Assembly (NCBI GenBank): GCA_963732365.1
Contig: CAVSZC010000005.1
Location: 1,550,001-1,614,000 of the forward strand
From: SR-FBR-E99 sp963732365
GTDB taxonomy: Bacteria > Bacteroidota > Bacteroidia > Bacteroidales > VadinHA17
Length of the DNA stretch: 64,000 nucleotides
Direction: 5' to 3'
This document shows, one piece after another, positions 41,837-54,800 of this stretch. A model generated the notes under the pieces. The model searched no databases. It was not told where the DNA came from and saw nothing but the letters and a program-made list of their open reading frames with translations. A program made the translations under genes and the position numbers. Within the stretch, counting starts at the first letter, position 1, and each line of letters opens with the position of its first letter.

Positions 41837-42718
41837 ATGGAGAGAAAGGAATCGTTCCTGCAGTATATCCGGACCGAGAAGCGTTATTCCCGGCACACCG
41901 TACGTTCTTACCAGAACGATCTCGATCAGTTTTTTGAGTGGTTAGGCAGATATGACCCTGCGGTTGTACCTGAGAGTGTGACTTCAGGTGATGTGAGAGC
42001 CTGGATGGTATCTCTCATTGAAGGGGGTTCCGCCATCAGTACCGTGCACAGGAAGATGTCAGCCCTGAGGGCCTTCTTCCGTTATATGCGAAAGCATTCA
42101 CTGGGCACTGCTGACCCGATGTCAGGCGTGAGGCTTCCGAAGAAGCCAAAACAGCTACCCGTGTTTGTTGCGGAGGATGCCCTGGCAAAACTTCTCGATG
42201 AGTACAATTTCGGAGATAATTTTTCAGGAATTCGTGACAGAACTATCGTGGAAATTTTGTATCTTACAGGCATGAGGCGATCAGAACTGATTAGCCTGAG
42301 TGATGAGGATATCGATCTCGCTTCAGGCCAGGTGAGGGTGACAGGCAAGCGCAGCAAACAGAGAATTATTCCTTTGACAAACACCTTCATAAAATCACTT
42401 GAGGTCTATCTGCAGGTCCGGGATAAAGAGGTTCCGGATGCGAAATGGTTTTTTGTCACCGACAAGGGGAACAAGATGTACGATAAGAGTGTTTATAATA
42501 TCGTAAGGAGATATCTCTCAATGGTGACCACCGTCGAAAAAAAGAGTCCTCACGTGCTAAGGCATACTTTTGCCACGCACATGCTGAATCACGGTGCTGA
42601 TCTAAATTCTATCAAGGAGTTGCTTGGTCACGCCAGTCTGTCGGCAACGCAGGTTTATACTCACAATACTTTTGAACAGTTAAAGAAGGTATACAAACAG
42701 GCTCATCCAAGAGCTTAA
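41837..42718 (+). CDS. xerC: Tyrosine recombinase XerC/XerD family
   Basis: A 293-residue site-specific recombinase for chromosome dimer resolution. The SAM-like N-terminal core-binding domain covers 1-95. The catalytic domain has the full set: Arg147 or Arg148 in LTGMRRSE, Lys171 in VTGKRSKQ, His239 and Arg242 in HVLRHTFATH, His265 in LLGHASL and nucleophile Tyr274 in VYTH. The gene lies between rpsU and raiA, a fixed housekeeping position, so it is not a phage or island integrase. Whether it is the XerC or XerD partner cannot be told. Confidence 0.92.
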   Translation: MERKESFLQYIRTEKRYSRHTVRSYQNDLDQFFEWLGRYDPAVVPESVTSGDVRAWMVSLIEGGSAISTVHRKMSALRAFFRYMRKHSLGTADPMSGVRLPKKPKQLPVFVAEDALAKLLDEYNFGDNFSGIRDRTIVEILYLTGMRRSELISLSDEDIDLASGQVRVTGKRSKQRIIPLTNTFIKSLEVYLQVRDKEVPDAKWFFVTDKGNKMYDKSVYNIVRRYLSMVTTVEKKSPHVLRHTFATHMLNHGADLNSIKELLGHASLSATQVYTHNTFEQLKKVYKQAHPRA

Positions 42719-42743
42719 TCAATTAAGAACAGGAGGTACAGCC

Positions 42744-43043
42744 ATGAACATTCAGATCCATTCGGTCAGGTTTGATGCTGACAAGAAGTTAGTTGATTTT
42801 GTAACGCAGAAGGTGAACAAACTTACCATGATCACTGATGACATCGTCAATGCGGAGGTGTTTCTCAGGCTTGATCATGATGAGACAAGGGAGAACAAGG
42901 TAACTGAGATCAAGGTAGAGTATCCGCGGGGCCCTCTTTTCGCCCGCAAACACAGCAAGACATTCGAGGAGGCGACCGATCAGGTTATAGATGCACTTAA
43001 GAAGCAGATAGTCAAACAGAAGGGGAAGATACGGGGAGAGTAA
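42744..43043 (+). CDS. raiA: Ribosome hibernation promoting factor (RaiA/HPF short form)
   Basis: A 99-residue protein of the S30AE family, starting MNIQIHSVRFDADKKLVDFVTQKVNKL, with NKVTEIKVEYPRGPLFARKHSKTFEEATDQVIDALKKQIVKQKGK. It binds the mRNA channel of the 30S subunit in stationary phase. The long-HPF C-terminal domain is absent. It is 25 bases downstream of the recombinase, so probably part of the rpsU transcript. Confidence 0.94.
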   Translation: MNIQIHSVRFDADKKLVDFVTQKVNKLTMITDDIVNAEVFLRLDHDETRENKVTEIKVEYPRGPLFARKHSKTFEEATDQVIDALKKQIVKQKGKIRGE

Positions 43044-43075
43044 CCGGGGTGTTTTAAAAAAACTTGGAATATTAT

Positions 43076-43106
43076 TTGAGATTTGAAATATAAATTTCTA
43101 CATTTG
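43076..43106 (+). promoter_or_regulatory. Promoter of the tRNA-tuf transcript
   Basis: TTG (43076-43078) and TACATTTG (43099-43106) are 20 bases apart. The predicted start near 43111 coincides with a dyad, CCGATTT (43111-43117) with AAATCGG (43137-43143), which may protect or process the 5' end ahead of the first tRNA. Confidence 0.8.
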
Positions 43107-43157
43107 CAAACCGATTTTTGAGGGTATTCTCTTCAGAAATCGGTCGTTCTTTCAAAT

Positions 43158-43231
43158 GCCGATGTAGCTCAGTTGGCCAGAGCAGCTGATTTGTAATCTG
43201 CAGGTCGGGGGTTCGAATCCCTTCATCGGCT
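43158..43231 (+). tRNA. tRNA-Thr(TGT)
   Basis: A 74-base cloverleaf. Acceptor GCCGATG pairs with CATCGGC; the anticodon loop is TTTGTAA with anticodon TGT. The T-arm GGTTCGAATCC is standard. CCA is not encoded. Confidence 0.96.
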
Positions 43232-43282
43232 CATGTAATGATGAGTAAGTGTATGTCTAGCCAGACATGCTCTGTTTTGAAT

Positions 43283-43365
43283 GGGGAGATACCAAAGTGG
43301 CCAACTGGGGCAGACTGTAAATCTGTTGTCGAATGACTTCGTAGGTTCGAATCCTGCTCTCCCCA
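43283..43365 (+). tRNA. tRNA-Tyr(GTA)
   Basis: An 83-base class II tRNA with a long variable arm. Acceptor GGGGAGA pairs with TCTCCCC; the loop CTGTAAA contains anticodon GTA. T-arm GGTTCGAATCC. Confidence 0.96.
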
Positions 43366-43433
43366 CACAAACAGGGAAATTCAGTGGCACAACCCTTTAC
43401 CGGTAGTGTCATCGGCTCTGGTGACAAATATAA

Positions 43434-43506
43434 GCGGGAGTAGCTCAGTTGGTAGAGCATTAGCCTTCCAAGCTAAGGGTCGCGGATTCGAATTCCGTCT
43501 CCCGCT
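43434..43506 (+). tRNA. tRNA-Gly(TCC)
   Basis: A 73-base cloverleaf. Acceptor GCGGGAG pairs with CTCCCGC; the anticodon loop CTTCCAA holds TCC. Confidence 0.96.
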
Positions 43507-43512
43507 CACTAT

Positions 43513-43584
43513 GCCGATGTAGCTCAGGGGTAGAGCACTTCCTTGGTAAGGAAGGGGTCATGAGTTCAATTCTCATCATCGGCT
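43513..43584 (+). tRNA. tRNA-Thr(GGT)
   Basis: A 72-base cloverleaf. Acceptor GCCGATG pairs with CATCGGC, the same as in the TGT isoacceptor; the anticodon loop TTGGTAA holds GGT. Confidence 0.96.
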
Positions 43585-43627
43585 CAAACGATTTTGGATG
43601 TAAATTTAATTTAATAAGCTTTTAGTT

Positions 43628-44815
43628 ATGGCAAAAGAAAAATTTGACAGGTCGAAGCCACACGTAAATGTAGGTACGATCGGTCACGTCGACCACGGCA
43701 AGACCACCTTGACAGCTGCTATTACGATGGTTCTCGCTAAGAAGGGTCTCTCAGAAGTAAGGGACTTTGATTCGATCGACAATGCACCCGAAGAAAAAGA
43801 AAGGGGTATTACGATCAACACGGCTCACGTCGAGTATTCAACGGCGAACCGTCACTATGCACACGTTGACTGTCCGGGTCACGCTGACTATGTTAAGAAC
43901 ATGGTTACAGGTGCCGCCCAGATGGACGGTGCCATCATCGTTGTTGCCGCCACTGACGGCCCGATGCCTCAGACGCGCGAACATATCCTGCTCGCACGCC
44001 AGGTGAACGTGCCTAAGATCGTTGTGTTCCTTAACAAGGTTGACCTGGTTGACGATGAGGAGCTTATTGACCTCGTTGAGATGGAGATACGTGACCTTCT
44101 GAACTTCTACAAGTTCGACGGTGACAACGCTCCCGTTATCCGCGGATCGGCCCTCGGAGCCATGAACCATGAGCCCAAGTGGGAAGAAAAAGTCATGGAA
44201 CTGATGGATGCAGTTGACTCATATATTCCTATTCCTCCGCGTGAGAACGAAAAACCGTTCGTCATGCCGGTTGAGGACGTATTCTCGATTACCGGCCGCG
44301 GTACAGTTGCCACGGGTCGTATTGAGACAGGAATGGTACATACAGGAGATGAACTGGAGATAGTTGGTCTTGGTGCAGAGAAGCGTAAAAGCATATGTAC
44401 AGGTGTTGAGATGTTCCGCAAGATCCTCGATCAGGGTGAAGCCGGTGACAACGTGGGTCTGCTCCTGCGTGGTGTCGACAAGAAGGAGATCAAGAGGGGT
44501 CAGGTACTCGCCAAGCCCGGATCAATCACTCCGCACACCAAGTTCAAGGCAGAGGTTTACGTTCTTAAGAAAGAAGAAGGTGGCCGTCACACTCCGTTCC
44601 ACAATAAATACCGTCCCCAGTTCTATCTCAGGACCCTCGACGTTACCGGTGAGATAACCCTCCCGGAAGGAACAGAGATGGTAATGCCCGGTGACAACGT
44701 AACCATCACCGTAGAGCTTATCTACCCTGTGGCCATCAACAAGAACCTCCGTTTTGCCATCCGTGAAGGTGGCCGTACGGTAGGTGCCGGTCAGGTCATC
44801 GAAATAGTCGAATAA
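43628..44815 (+). CDS. tuf: Elongation factor Tu
   Basis: A 395-residue GTPase that brings aminoacyl-tRNA to the ribosome. G1 GHVDHGKTTL, G3 DCPGHADY and G4 NKVDLVD are intact, followed by beta-barrel domains 2 and 3 ending in VGAGQVIEIVE. It lies between tRNA-Thr(GGT) and tRNA-Trp, the standard tRNA-tuf-tRNA-secE order of this phylum, so mRNA and tRNAs must be separated by RNase processing. Confidence 0.98.
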   Translation: MAKEKFDRSKPHVNVGTIGHVDHGKTTLTAAITMVLAKKGLSEVRDFDSIDNAPEEKERGITINTAHVEYSTANRHYAHVDCPGHADYVKNMVTGAAQMDGAIIVVAATDGPMPQTREHILLARQVNVPKIVVFLNKVDLVDDEELIDLVEMEIRDLLNFYKFDGDNAPVIRGSALGAMNHEPKWEEKVMELMDAVDSYIPIPPRENEKPFVMPVEDVFSITGRGTVATGRIETGMVHTGDELEIVGLGAEKRKSICTGVEMFRKILDQGEAGDNVGLLLRGVDKKEIKRGQVLAKPGSITPHTKFKAEVYVLKKEEGGRHTPFHNKYRPQFYLRTLDVTGEITLPEGTEMVMPGDNVTITVELIYPVAINKNLRFAIREGGRTVGAGQVIEIVE

Positions 44816-44838
44816 GACCTTATATATAATAGTATCCG

Positions 44839-44860
44839 CCGTCCGTCAGCTGACGGACGG
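44839..44860. terminator. Perfect 22-bp palindrome between tuf and tRNA-Trp
   Basis: The sequence is fully self-complementary around CAGCTG and is extended by ATCCG on the left and CGGAT on the right with one unpaired base. It would form a strong hairpin at the tuf 3' end. There is no long T-run after it, so it may act as a processing or mRNA 3'-stabilising structure, not a full terminator. Confidence 0.6.
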
Positions 44861-44883
44861 ACGGATTATCTTTCGTAAAGCAC

Positions 44884-44956
44884 ACGGGTGTAGCTCAGTT
44901 GGTAGAGCACTGGTCTCCAAAACCAGGTGTCGGGAGTTCGAGTCTCTCCTCCCGTG
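44884..44956 (+). tRNA. tRNA-Trp(CCA)
   Basis: A 73-base cloverleaf with anticodon CCA in the loop TCTCCAAAA and discriminator G. The acceptor ACGGGTG pairs with CTCCCGT at six positions; the sixth pair is T against T. Position between tuf and secE is typical. Confidence 0.94.
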
Positions 44957-44975
44957 CTAAATCGAAGTCATTAAG

Positions 44976-45167
44976 ATGAAGATAGTTACATATTTTAAAG
45001 AATCATACAGCGAACTGATGCACAAGGTGACCTGGCCCGCATGGAGTGAGCTTCAGGGCAGCGCCACACTGGTAATGGTCACCTCGGTAATCCTTGCAGT
45101 TGTTATTTGGGCAATGGATTTCTTTTTTGACAAGACAATGAGTTTTGTCTATAGTTTGTTGTATTAA
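44976..45167 (+). CDS. secE: Preprotein translocase subunit SecE
   Basis: A 63-residue single-span membrane protein of the SecYEG channel. SYSELMHKVTWPAWSELQGSA is the conserved amphipathic helix and SVILAVVIWAMDFFFDKTMSFVYSLLY the transmembrane helix. The short form is usual outside enterobacteria. Lies between tRNA-Trp and nusG. Confidence 0.95.
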   Translation: MKIVTYFKESYSELMHKVTWPAWSELQGSATLVMVTSVILAVVIWAMDFFFDKTMSFVYSLLY

Positions 45168-45184
45168 AATCATAACGGTCACAG

Positions 45185-45733
45185 ATGAGTGAAAACGTTA
45201 AGAAGTGGTATGTGCTCAGGGCTATAGGCGGCAAGGAGAAGAAGGTAAAGGAGTATCTCGAGAACGAGATAGTGCGCCTGAAGCTTCAGGATTACATATC
45301 ACAGGTACTTATACCGACAGAGAAGGTCTACCAGATACGTTCAGGAAAGAAGATAAGCAAAGAGCGTACATTCTTTCCGGGTTATGTCATCGTGGAGGCT
45401 GCCCTCGTGGGTGAGGTGCCTCACGTCTTACGTAACATCCCGAACGTTCTCGGTTTCCTGGGAACACAGTCGGGTGACCCCACACCGATACGCAAGGCTG
45501 AGATCAACCGTATCCTCGGAAAGGTTGATGAGCTTGCCGCAAGTGAGGAAGAACTCAATGTGCCATTCGTAGTCGGTGAGACTGTGAAAGTGATAGACGG
45601 CCCCTTCAACAGCTTCACAGGGGTCATTGAAGAGGTAAATGAAGAGAAGCGCAAGCTTAAAGTGATGGTCAAGATCTTCGGACGCAAGACCCCGCTCGAG
45701 CTGAGCTTCATGCAGGTAGAGAAAGAAAGTTAA
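45185..45733 (+). CDS. nusG: Transcription termination/antitermination factor NusG
   Basis: A 182-residue factor with an N-terminal NGN domain (WYVLRAIGGKEKKVKEYLE, FFPGYVIVEA, FLGTQ) that binds the polymerase clamp and a C-terminal KOW domain (VGETVKVIDGPFNSFTGVIEEV) that contacts Rho or ribosomal protein S10. Gap to secE is 17 bases. Confidence 0.97.
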   Translation: MSENVKKWYVLRAIGGKEKKVKEYLENEIVRLKLQDYISQVLIPTEKVYQIRSGKKISKERTFFPGYVIVEAALVGEVPHVLRNIPNVLGFLGTQSGDPTPIRKAEINRILGKVDELAASEEELNVPFVVGETVKVIDGPFNSFTGVIEEVNEEKRKLKVMVKIFGRKTPLELSFMQVEKES

Positions 45734-45819
45734 GAAATCAGGAAATTGACAGCCGTGAATTATAATGCTTCCTTAAGCGGTCGTCATGCTCTCGCTATAA
45801 ACAATGCAAATTTTTAATT

Positions 45820-46260
45820 ATGGCAAAAGAAGTTGCTGGATTAATCAAATTACAGATTAAAGGCGGAGCAGCCAATCCATCTCCACCCGTAGGCCCTGCA
45901 CTGGGTTCAAAAGGTGTGAATATCATGGAGTTTTGCAAACAGTTCAATGCCCGTACACAGGACAAGGCAGGCAAGGTCATACCGGTGGTAATCACCGTGT
46001 ATAATGATAAGTCGTTTGAGTTTATCACCAAGACCCCTCCCGTTGCAGTCCAGATTATCGAGGCTACCAAATTAAAGAAAGGCTCACCTGAGCCGAACCG
46101 AAACAAGGTGGCATCGATAACGTGGAACCAGGTAAAGACTATTGCCGAGGATAAGATGCAGGATTTAAACTGCTTCACCCTCGAGTCCGCGATGAAGATG
46201 GTGGCTGGCACGGCCAGAAGTATGGGTATCACCGTGACAGGTGCATTCCCGGGAAAATAA
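45820..46260 (+). CDS. rplK: 50S ribosomal protein uL11
   Basis: A 146-residue protein with GLIKLQIKGGAANPSPPVGPALGSKGVNIMEFCKQFN, the family N-terminal signature, and a C-terminal 23S rRNA-binding domain ending ARSMGITVTGAFP. It forms the GTPase stalk base. An 86-base gap after nusG has no recognisable promoter. Confidence 0.98.
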   Translation: MAKEVAGLIKLQIKGGAANPSPPVGPALGSKGVNIMEFCKQFNARTQDKAGKVIPVVITVYNDKSFEFITKTPPVAVQIIEATKLKKGSPEPNRNKVASITWNQVKTIAEDKMQDLNCFTLESAMKMVAGTARSMGITVTGAFPGK

Positions 46261-46282
46261 CATTTAATAAGTGAGTACGAAA

Positions 46283-46978
46283 ATGACTAAGCTTACCAAG
46301 AATCAGAAGTTTGCCCTCGAGAAAGTCGAGACAGGCAGGCTCTATACTTTGTCAGAAGCGGCAGCATTGGTAAAGGATATCACTACAACTAAGTTTGATG
46401 CCTCGGTAGATATTGACGTCAGACTGGGAATTGACCCGCGTAAATCGAATCAGATGGTTCGCGGCGTCGTCTCCCTTCCTCACGGTACAGGCAAGGAGGT
46501 CAGGGTTCTGGCTCTCGTTACCCCTGACAAGGAGGCTGAAGCAAGAGAGGCCGGAGCAGATCATGTGGGTCTCGACGAGTGGGTTGAGAAGATCAAAGGC
46601 GGTTGGACAGATATCGACGTTATTATTACCATGCCCTCAGTGATGGGTAAGATAGGTCAGTTAGGACGAGTACTTGGTCCACGTGGTCTCATGCCGAACC
46701 CGAAAAGCGGCACGGTGACCATGGAGATAAGTAAGGCTGTCAAGGAGGTAAAGCAGGGCAAGATCGACTTTAAAGTAGACAAAGCCGGTATTGTTCATGC
46801 TTCCATCGGAAAAGTATCATTCGAACCTCATAAGATCGTAGAAAACGCCAGGGAGTTTCTCTTTATCATCAACAAACTCAAGCCGGCCTCAGCTAAGGGA
46901 ACATACATCAGAAGTATCTTCCTGTCAAGCACCATGAGCCCCGGACTGAAGGTTGATCCCAAGAGCCTTGATGTTTAA
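46283..46978 (+). CDS. rplA: 50S ribosomal protein uL1
   Basis: A 231-residue protein of the L1 stalk. Family motifs: FDASVDIDVRLGIDPRKSNQMVRGVVSLPHGTGK, GRVLGPRGLMPNPKSGTV and the C-terminal FLSSTMSPGLKVDP. A GTG at 46271 in frame is an alternative start, but the ATG at 46283 gives the usual length. In other bacteria L1 represses its own operon. Confidence 0.97.
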   Translation: MTKLTKNQKFALEKVETGRLYTLSEAAALVKDITTTKFDASVDIDVRLGIDPRKSNQMVRGVVSLPHGTGKEVRVLALVTPDKEAEAREAGADHVGLDEWVEKIKGGWTDIDVIITMPSVMGKIGQLGRVLGPRGLMPNPKSGTVTMEISKAVKEVKQGKIDFKVDKAGIVHASIGKVSFEPHKIVENAREFLFIINKLKPASAKGTYIRSIFLSSTMSPGLKVDPKSLDV

Positions 46979-47003
46979 CTGAAAGCTAAAACGCAGAGAG
47001 ATT

Positions 47004-47519
47004 ATGAGAAAAGAAGAGAAAACCGATATCATTAACAGTCTGGCTGGAACCCTCAGGGAGTACAGCCACTTTTACCTGACTGATACTGCACAGCTCAACG
47101 CTGCTGACACCAGTGACCTCAGAAGGAAGTGCTATGAGAACCAGATCAAGCTGGTTGTTGTAAAGAACACCCTTTTGAAGAGGGCACTGGAGCAGGCAGG
47201 CCTCGAGTGCGGAGAATTATTCCCCGTCCTTAAAGGCTCAACTGCCGTCATGTTCTCGAATAACGGAAACACTCCCGCACGTATGATAAAGGAGTTCCGT
47301 AAATCGCATCCAAAACCACTGATAAAAGGCGCTTATATAGAGGAATCAGTCTATACAGGTGACAATCTTCTTGAGACCCTCGTGGCTCTCAAGTCAAGGG
47401 AAGAGCTCATCGGCGATATCGTCATGCTCCTTCAGTCACCCGCAAAGAACGTTATCTCTGCACTGCAGTCAGGAGGTTCAAAAATCCATGGTGTTCTGGA
47501 AACACTTTCAAAAAAGTAA
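47004..47519 (+). CDS. rplJ: 50S ribosomal protein uL10
   Basis: A 171-residue stalk protein. RKEEKTDIINSLAGTLREYSHFYLTDT opens the rRNA-binding domain and KNTLLKRALEQAG, LKGSTAVMFSN and the C-terminal helix (VISALQSGGSKIHGVLETLSKK) that holds L7/L12 dimers follow. Gap of 25 bases after rplA. Confidence 0.97.
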   Translation: MRKEEKTDIINSLAGTLREYSHFYLTDTAQLNAADTSDLRRKCYENQIKLVVVKNTLLKRALEQAGLECGELFPVLKGSTAVMFSNNGNTPARMIKEFRKSHPKPLIKGAYIEESVYTGDNLLETLVALKSREELIGDIVMLLQSPAKNVISALQSGGSKIHGVLETLSKK

Positions 47520-47556
47520 TTATTAATTAGTTAAACACATTAAAATTCCTATAAAA

Positions 47557-47934
47557 ATGGCAGATCTTAAGAAATTTGCAGAAGAGCTGGTGAATTTAAC
47601 CGTAAAAGAGGTTAACGAGCTTGCAAAAATATTGAAAGACGAGTATGGCATCGAGCCGGCAGCAGCAGCAGTAGCTGTAGCAGCCCCTGCAGCAGGCGGC
47701 GACGCTCCGGCAGCAGCTGAGAAGAGCTCCTTCGATGTCATCCTTAAAGCAGCAGGCGGCCAGAAGCTTCAGATCGTTAAGCTTGTAAAAGACATCACAG
47801 GCCTCGGTCTTAAAGAAGCCAAGGCTGTAGTTGATGCAGCTCCTTCACCTGTAAAAGAAGGCATCTCAAAAGATGAGGCTGAGAACATTAAGAAACAATT
47901 GGAAGAATCAGGAGCTGAAGTTGAACTTAAATAA
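47557..47934 (+). CDS. rplL: 50S ribosomal protein bL12 (L7/L12)
   Basis: A 125-residue acidic stalk protein: N-terminal dimerisation helices, an Ala-rich hinge (about 36-52) and the C-terminal domain with FDVILKAAGGQKLQIVKLVKDITGLGLKEAKAVVD. It recruits translational GTPases. Confidence 0.98.
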   Translation: MADLKKFAEELVNLTVKEVNELAKILKDEYGIEPAAAAVAVAAPAAGGDAPAAAEKSSFDVILKAAGGQKLQIVKLVKDITGLGLKEAKAVVDAAPSPVKEGISKDEAENIKKQLEESGAEVELK

Positions 47935-47961
47935 GTTATACCTGATCACCGGGTTACAGGT

Positions 47962-47995
47962 TTAGTTCCGCCGTCGGGCGGAGCTAAGCCTTTTT
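47962..47995 (+). terminator. Hairpin attenuator between rplL and rpoB
   Basis: TTAGTTCCGCC (47962-47972) pairs with GGCGGAGCTAA (47977-47987) around a GTCG loop, with one G-T pair, and GCCTTTTTC follows. A partial terminator here would give more ribosomal protein mRNA than polymerase mRNA, as known for the same junction in E. coli. Confidence 0.75.
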
Positions 47996-48031
47996 CTCAT
48001 TTTAATATAAGTTCACTTAATCCATCCATCA

Positions 48032-51841
<3,810 letters not shown>

Positions 51842-51881
51842 TTAAGCTGAGTAGTAAAAAAAGTAAAAAACAGAAAGATAT

Positions 51882-54800
51882 ATGTCATTCAGAAGGGATA
51901 ACAAGCAGAAAACCAGCTACACGAAGATTTCGATCGGCCTGGCGTCACCTGAGGAGATACTTGACAAGTCAAGCGGCGAGGTCCTGAAACCTGAGACAAT
52001 AAACTATCGTACCTACAAGCCCGAACGCGACGGTCTTTTCTGCGAAAGGATCTTCGGACCGGTCAAGGATTATGAATGCCATTGCGGCAAGTACAAGAGG
52101 ATACGATATAAGGGTATTGTCTGCGACCGTTGCGGTGTGGAGGTTACCGAGAAGAAGGTAAGGCGCGAGCGGATGGGACACATATCACTGGTGGTGCCCG
52201 TGGCTCATATCTGGTATTTCAGGTCACTGCCCAACAAGATAGGATATCTTCTCGGTCTTCCGACGAAGAAGCTTGACAGCATCATTTACTATGAGAAGTA
52301 TGTTGTCATCAATCCGGGGGTGAAGGCTGTTGACGGTGTCAAATACCTCGATTTTCTCTCTGAGGAGGAGTATATGGAGATTGCTGAGACTCTTCCAAAG
52401 GAGAACCAGTATCTTGATGATGATCATCCGGACAAGTTTGTTGCCGAGATGGGAGCAGAGGCTCTCTACAAGCTTCTTGGCAAGCTTGATCTCGATGAGC
52501 TTTCATATTCACTGCGTCACCGCGCCAACAACGAGACCTCACAGCAGCGTAAGAGTGAGGCACTGAAGAGGCTCCAGGTTGTTGAGGCTTTCAGGGAATC
52601 AAAGAATGTCAACCGTCCGGAATGGATGATTGTCAAGATAGTGCCGGTGATTCCTCCGGAGCTGAGGCCGCTTGTGCCGCTTGACGGAGGGCGTTTTGCC
52701 ACCAGTGACCTGAATGACCTCTACCGCAGGGTCATCATACGCAACAACCGTCTCAAGAGACTGATAGAGATTAAGGCCCCCGAGGTGATCCTTCGCAATG
52801 AGAAGAGGATGCTTCAGGAAGCTGTTGACTCGCTCTTTGACAACTCCCGTAAGGCGAATGCAGTGAAGACTGATGCCAACAGGCCTCTGAAATCACTCTC
52901 TGACAGTCTGAAGGGCAAGCAGGGACGTTTTCGTCAGAACCTGCTGGGTAAGAGGGTTGACTACTCAGCCCGTTCGGTCATCGTCGTCGGGCCCGAGCTT
53001 CATCTTCATGAGTGCGGCATCCCGAAAGACATGGCGGCAGAGCTCTACAAGCCTTTTGTGATACGCAAGCTCATTGAGCGCGGTATCGTCAAGACTGTAA
53101 AGAGTGCCAAGAAGATCGTCGACCGCAAGGACCCGGTTGTATGGGATATCCTTGAGAACGTACTCAAGGGGCACCCTGTCATGCTCAACCGTGCACCGAC
53201 GCTTCACAGGCTTGGTATACAGGCATTCCAGCCTAAGCTCATCGAGGGCAAGGCCATACAGCTTCACCCGCTCGTCTGTACAGCGTTCAACGCTGACTTC
53301 GACGGTGACCAGATGGCCGTGCATCTGCCCCTGGGCAACGCTGCGATCCTCGAGGCACAGATGCTGATGCTTGCATCGCATAACATCCTCAACCCTGCCA
53401 ACGGAGCACCTATCACCGTTCCTTCACAGGACATGGTTCTGGGGCTATATTACATCACCAAGGCACGCAAGAGCACTGATACGATAAAGGTCAAGGGTGA
53501 GGGTATGGTCTTCTATTCACCGGAAGAGGTGGACATTGCATATAATGAGGGCAAGATTGACCTTCACGCTGTCATCAGGGTCAAGGTCAATGACGTGGTT
53601 AACGGAGAAAAGGTGAGACATATCATTGAGACTACCGTCGGACGGGTGCTCTTCAATGAGTTTGTCCCTGAGGAGGTAGGTTACATCAATGACCTGCTGA
53701 CCAAGAAGTCACTGCGTGATATCATCGGTACCGTGCTCAAAAAGGCCGGTACAGCCAAAACGGCCGATTTCCTTGATGCCATCAAGGATCTGGGTTTCAG
53801 AATGGCGTTCACCGGAGGACTGTCGTTCAACCTCGATGATGTTATCATCCCGCAGGAGAAGGAGATGTTTGTGGCAGAGGGCTATGAGCAGGTTGACGAG
53901 GTGCTGTCAAACTACAGCATGGGTTTCATCACCAATAATGAAAGGTACAACCAGATCATTGACATCTGGACACATGTCAACGCCCGCCTGACCCAGAGTC
54001 TGATGAAACAGCTCTCGAATGACAAGCAGGGCTTCAATTCAGTATACATGATGCTTGACTCCGGAGCAAGGGGCTCGAAAGAGCAGATCCGCCAGCTGTC
54101 AGGCATGAGGGGTCTTATGGCCAAGCCTCAGAAATCAGGTTCGTCAGGCTCAGAGATCATCGAGAACCCGATCCTCTCCAACTTCAAGGAAGGTCTGTCG
54201 GTTCTTGAGTACTTCATCTCCACCCACGGTGCCCGTAAGGGTCTTGCCGATACGGCTCTCAAGACAGCTGATGCAGGATATCTTACCCGCCGTCTCGTTG
54301 ACGTGTCACAGGATGTGATCATCACCGAGGAGGACTGCGGTACGCTTCGCGGTCTCGTTGCCACGGCCATCAAAAACAATGAGGAGGTCGTTGAGTCACT
54401 CTATGACAGGATTCTTGGCCGCACAACGGTACACGATATCTATAATCCACTTACAGGCGAGCTCATAACAAATTCAGGTGAAGAGATCACCGAAGATGTG
54501 GCTAACCGTATCGAACAGTCGCCTATTGAGCAGGTTGAGATTCGCTCAGTACTGACATGCGAATCGAAAAAAGGTGTTTGTGGCAAGTGTTACGGACGTA
54601 ACCTGGCAACCGGAAGGATGGTGCAGAAGGGTGAGGCAACGGGTGTGATTGCAGCACAGAGTATCGGTGAACCCGGTACGCAGCTGACACTCCGTACGTT
54701 CCACGTCGGTGGTACTGCTTCAAATATCACAACCGAATCGAGCCTTATAGCAAGATATGGCGGTATTGCCGTCATCGAGGAGGTAAGAACGGTTTCCAAA

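Noticed and set aside
41837..42718. Integrase of a mobile island
   Set aside because: It lies between rpsU and raiA in a conserved housekeeping order, with no attachment repeats or cargo, so it is a Xer recombinase.
44107..44421. Antisense frame inside tuf and similar long antisense frames in rpoB and rpoC
   Set aside because: They mirror the strong codon bias of highly expressed genes and show no independent features.
47520..47741. Ala/Thr-rich antisense frame over rplL
   Set aside because: It is the complement of the Ala-rich hinge of L7/L12.
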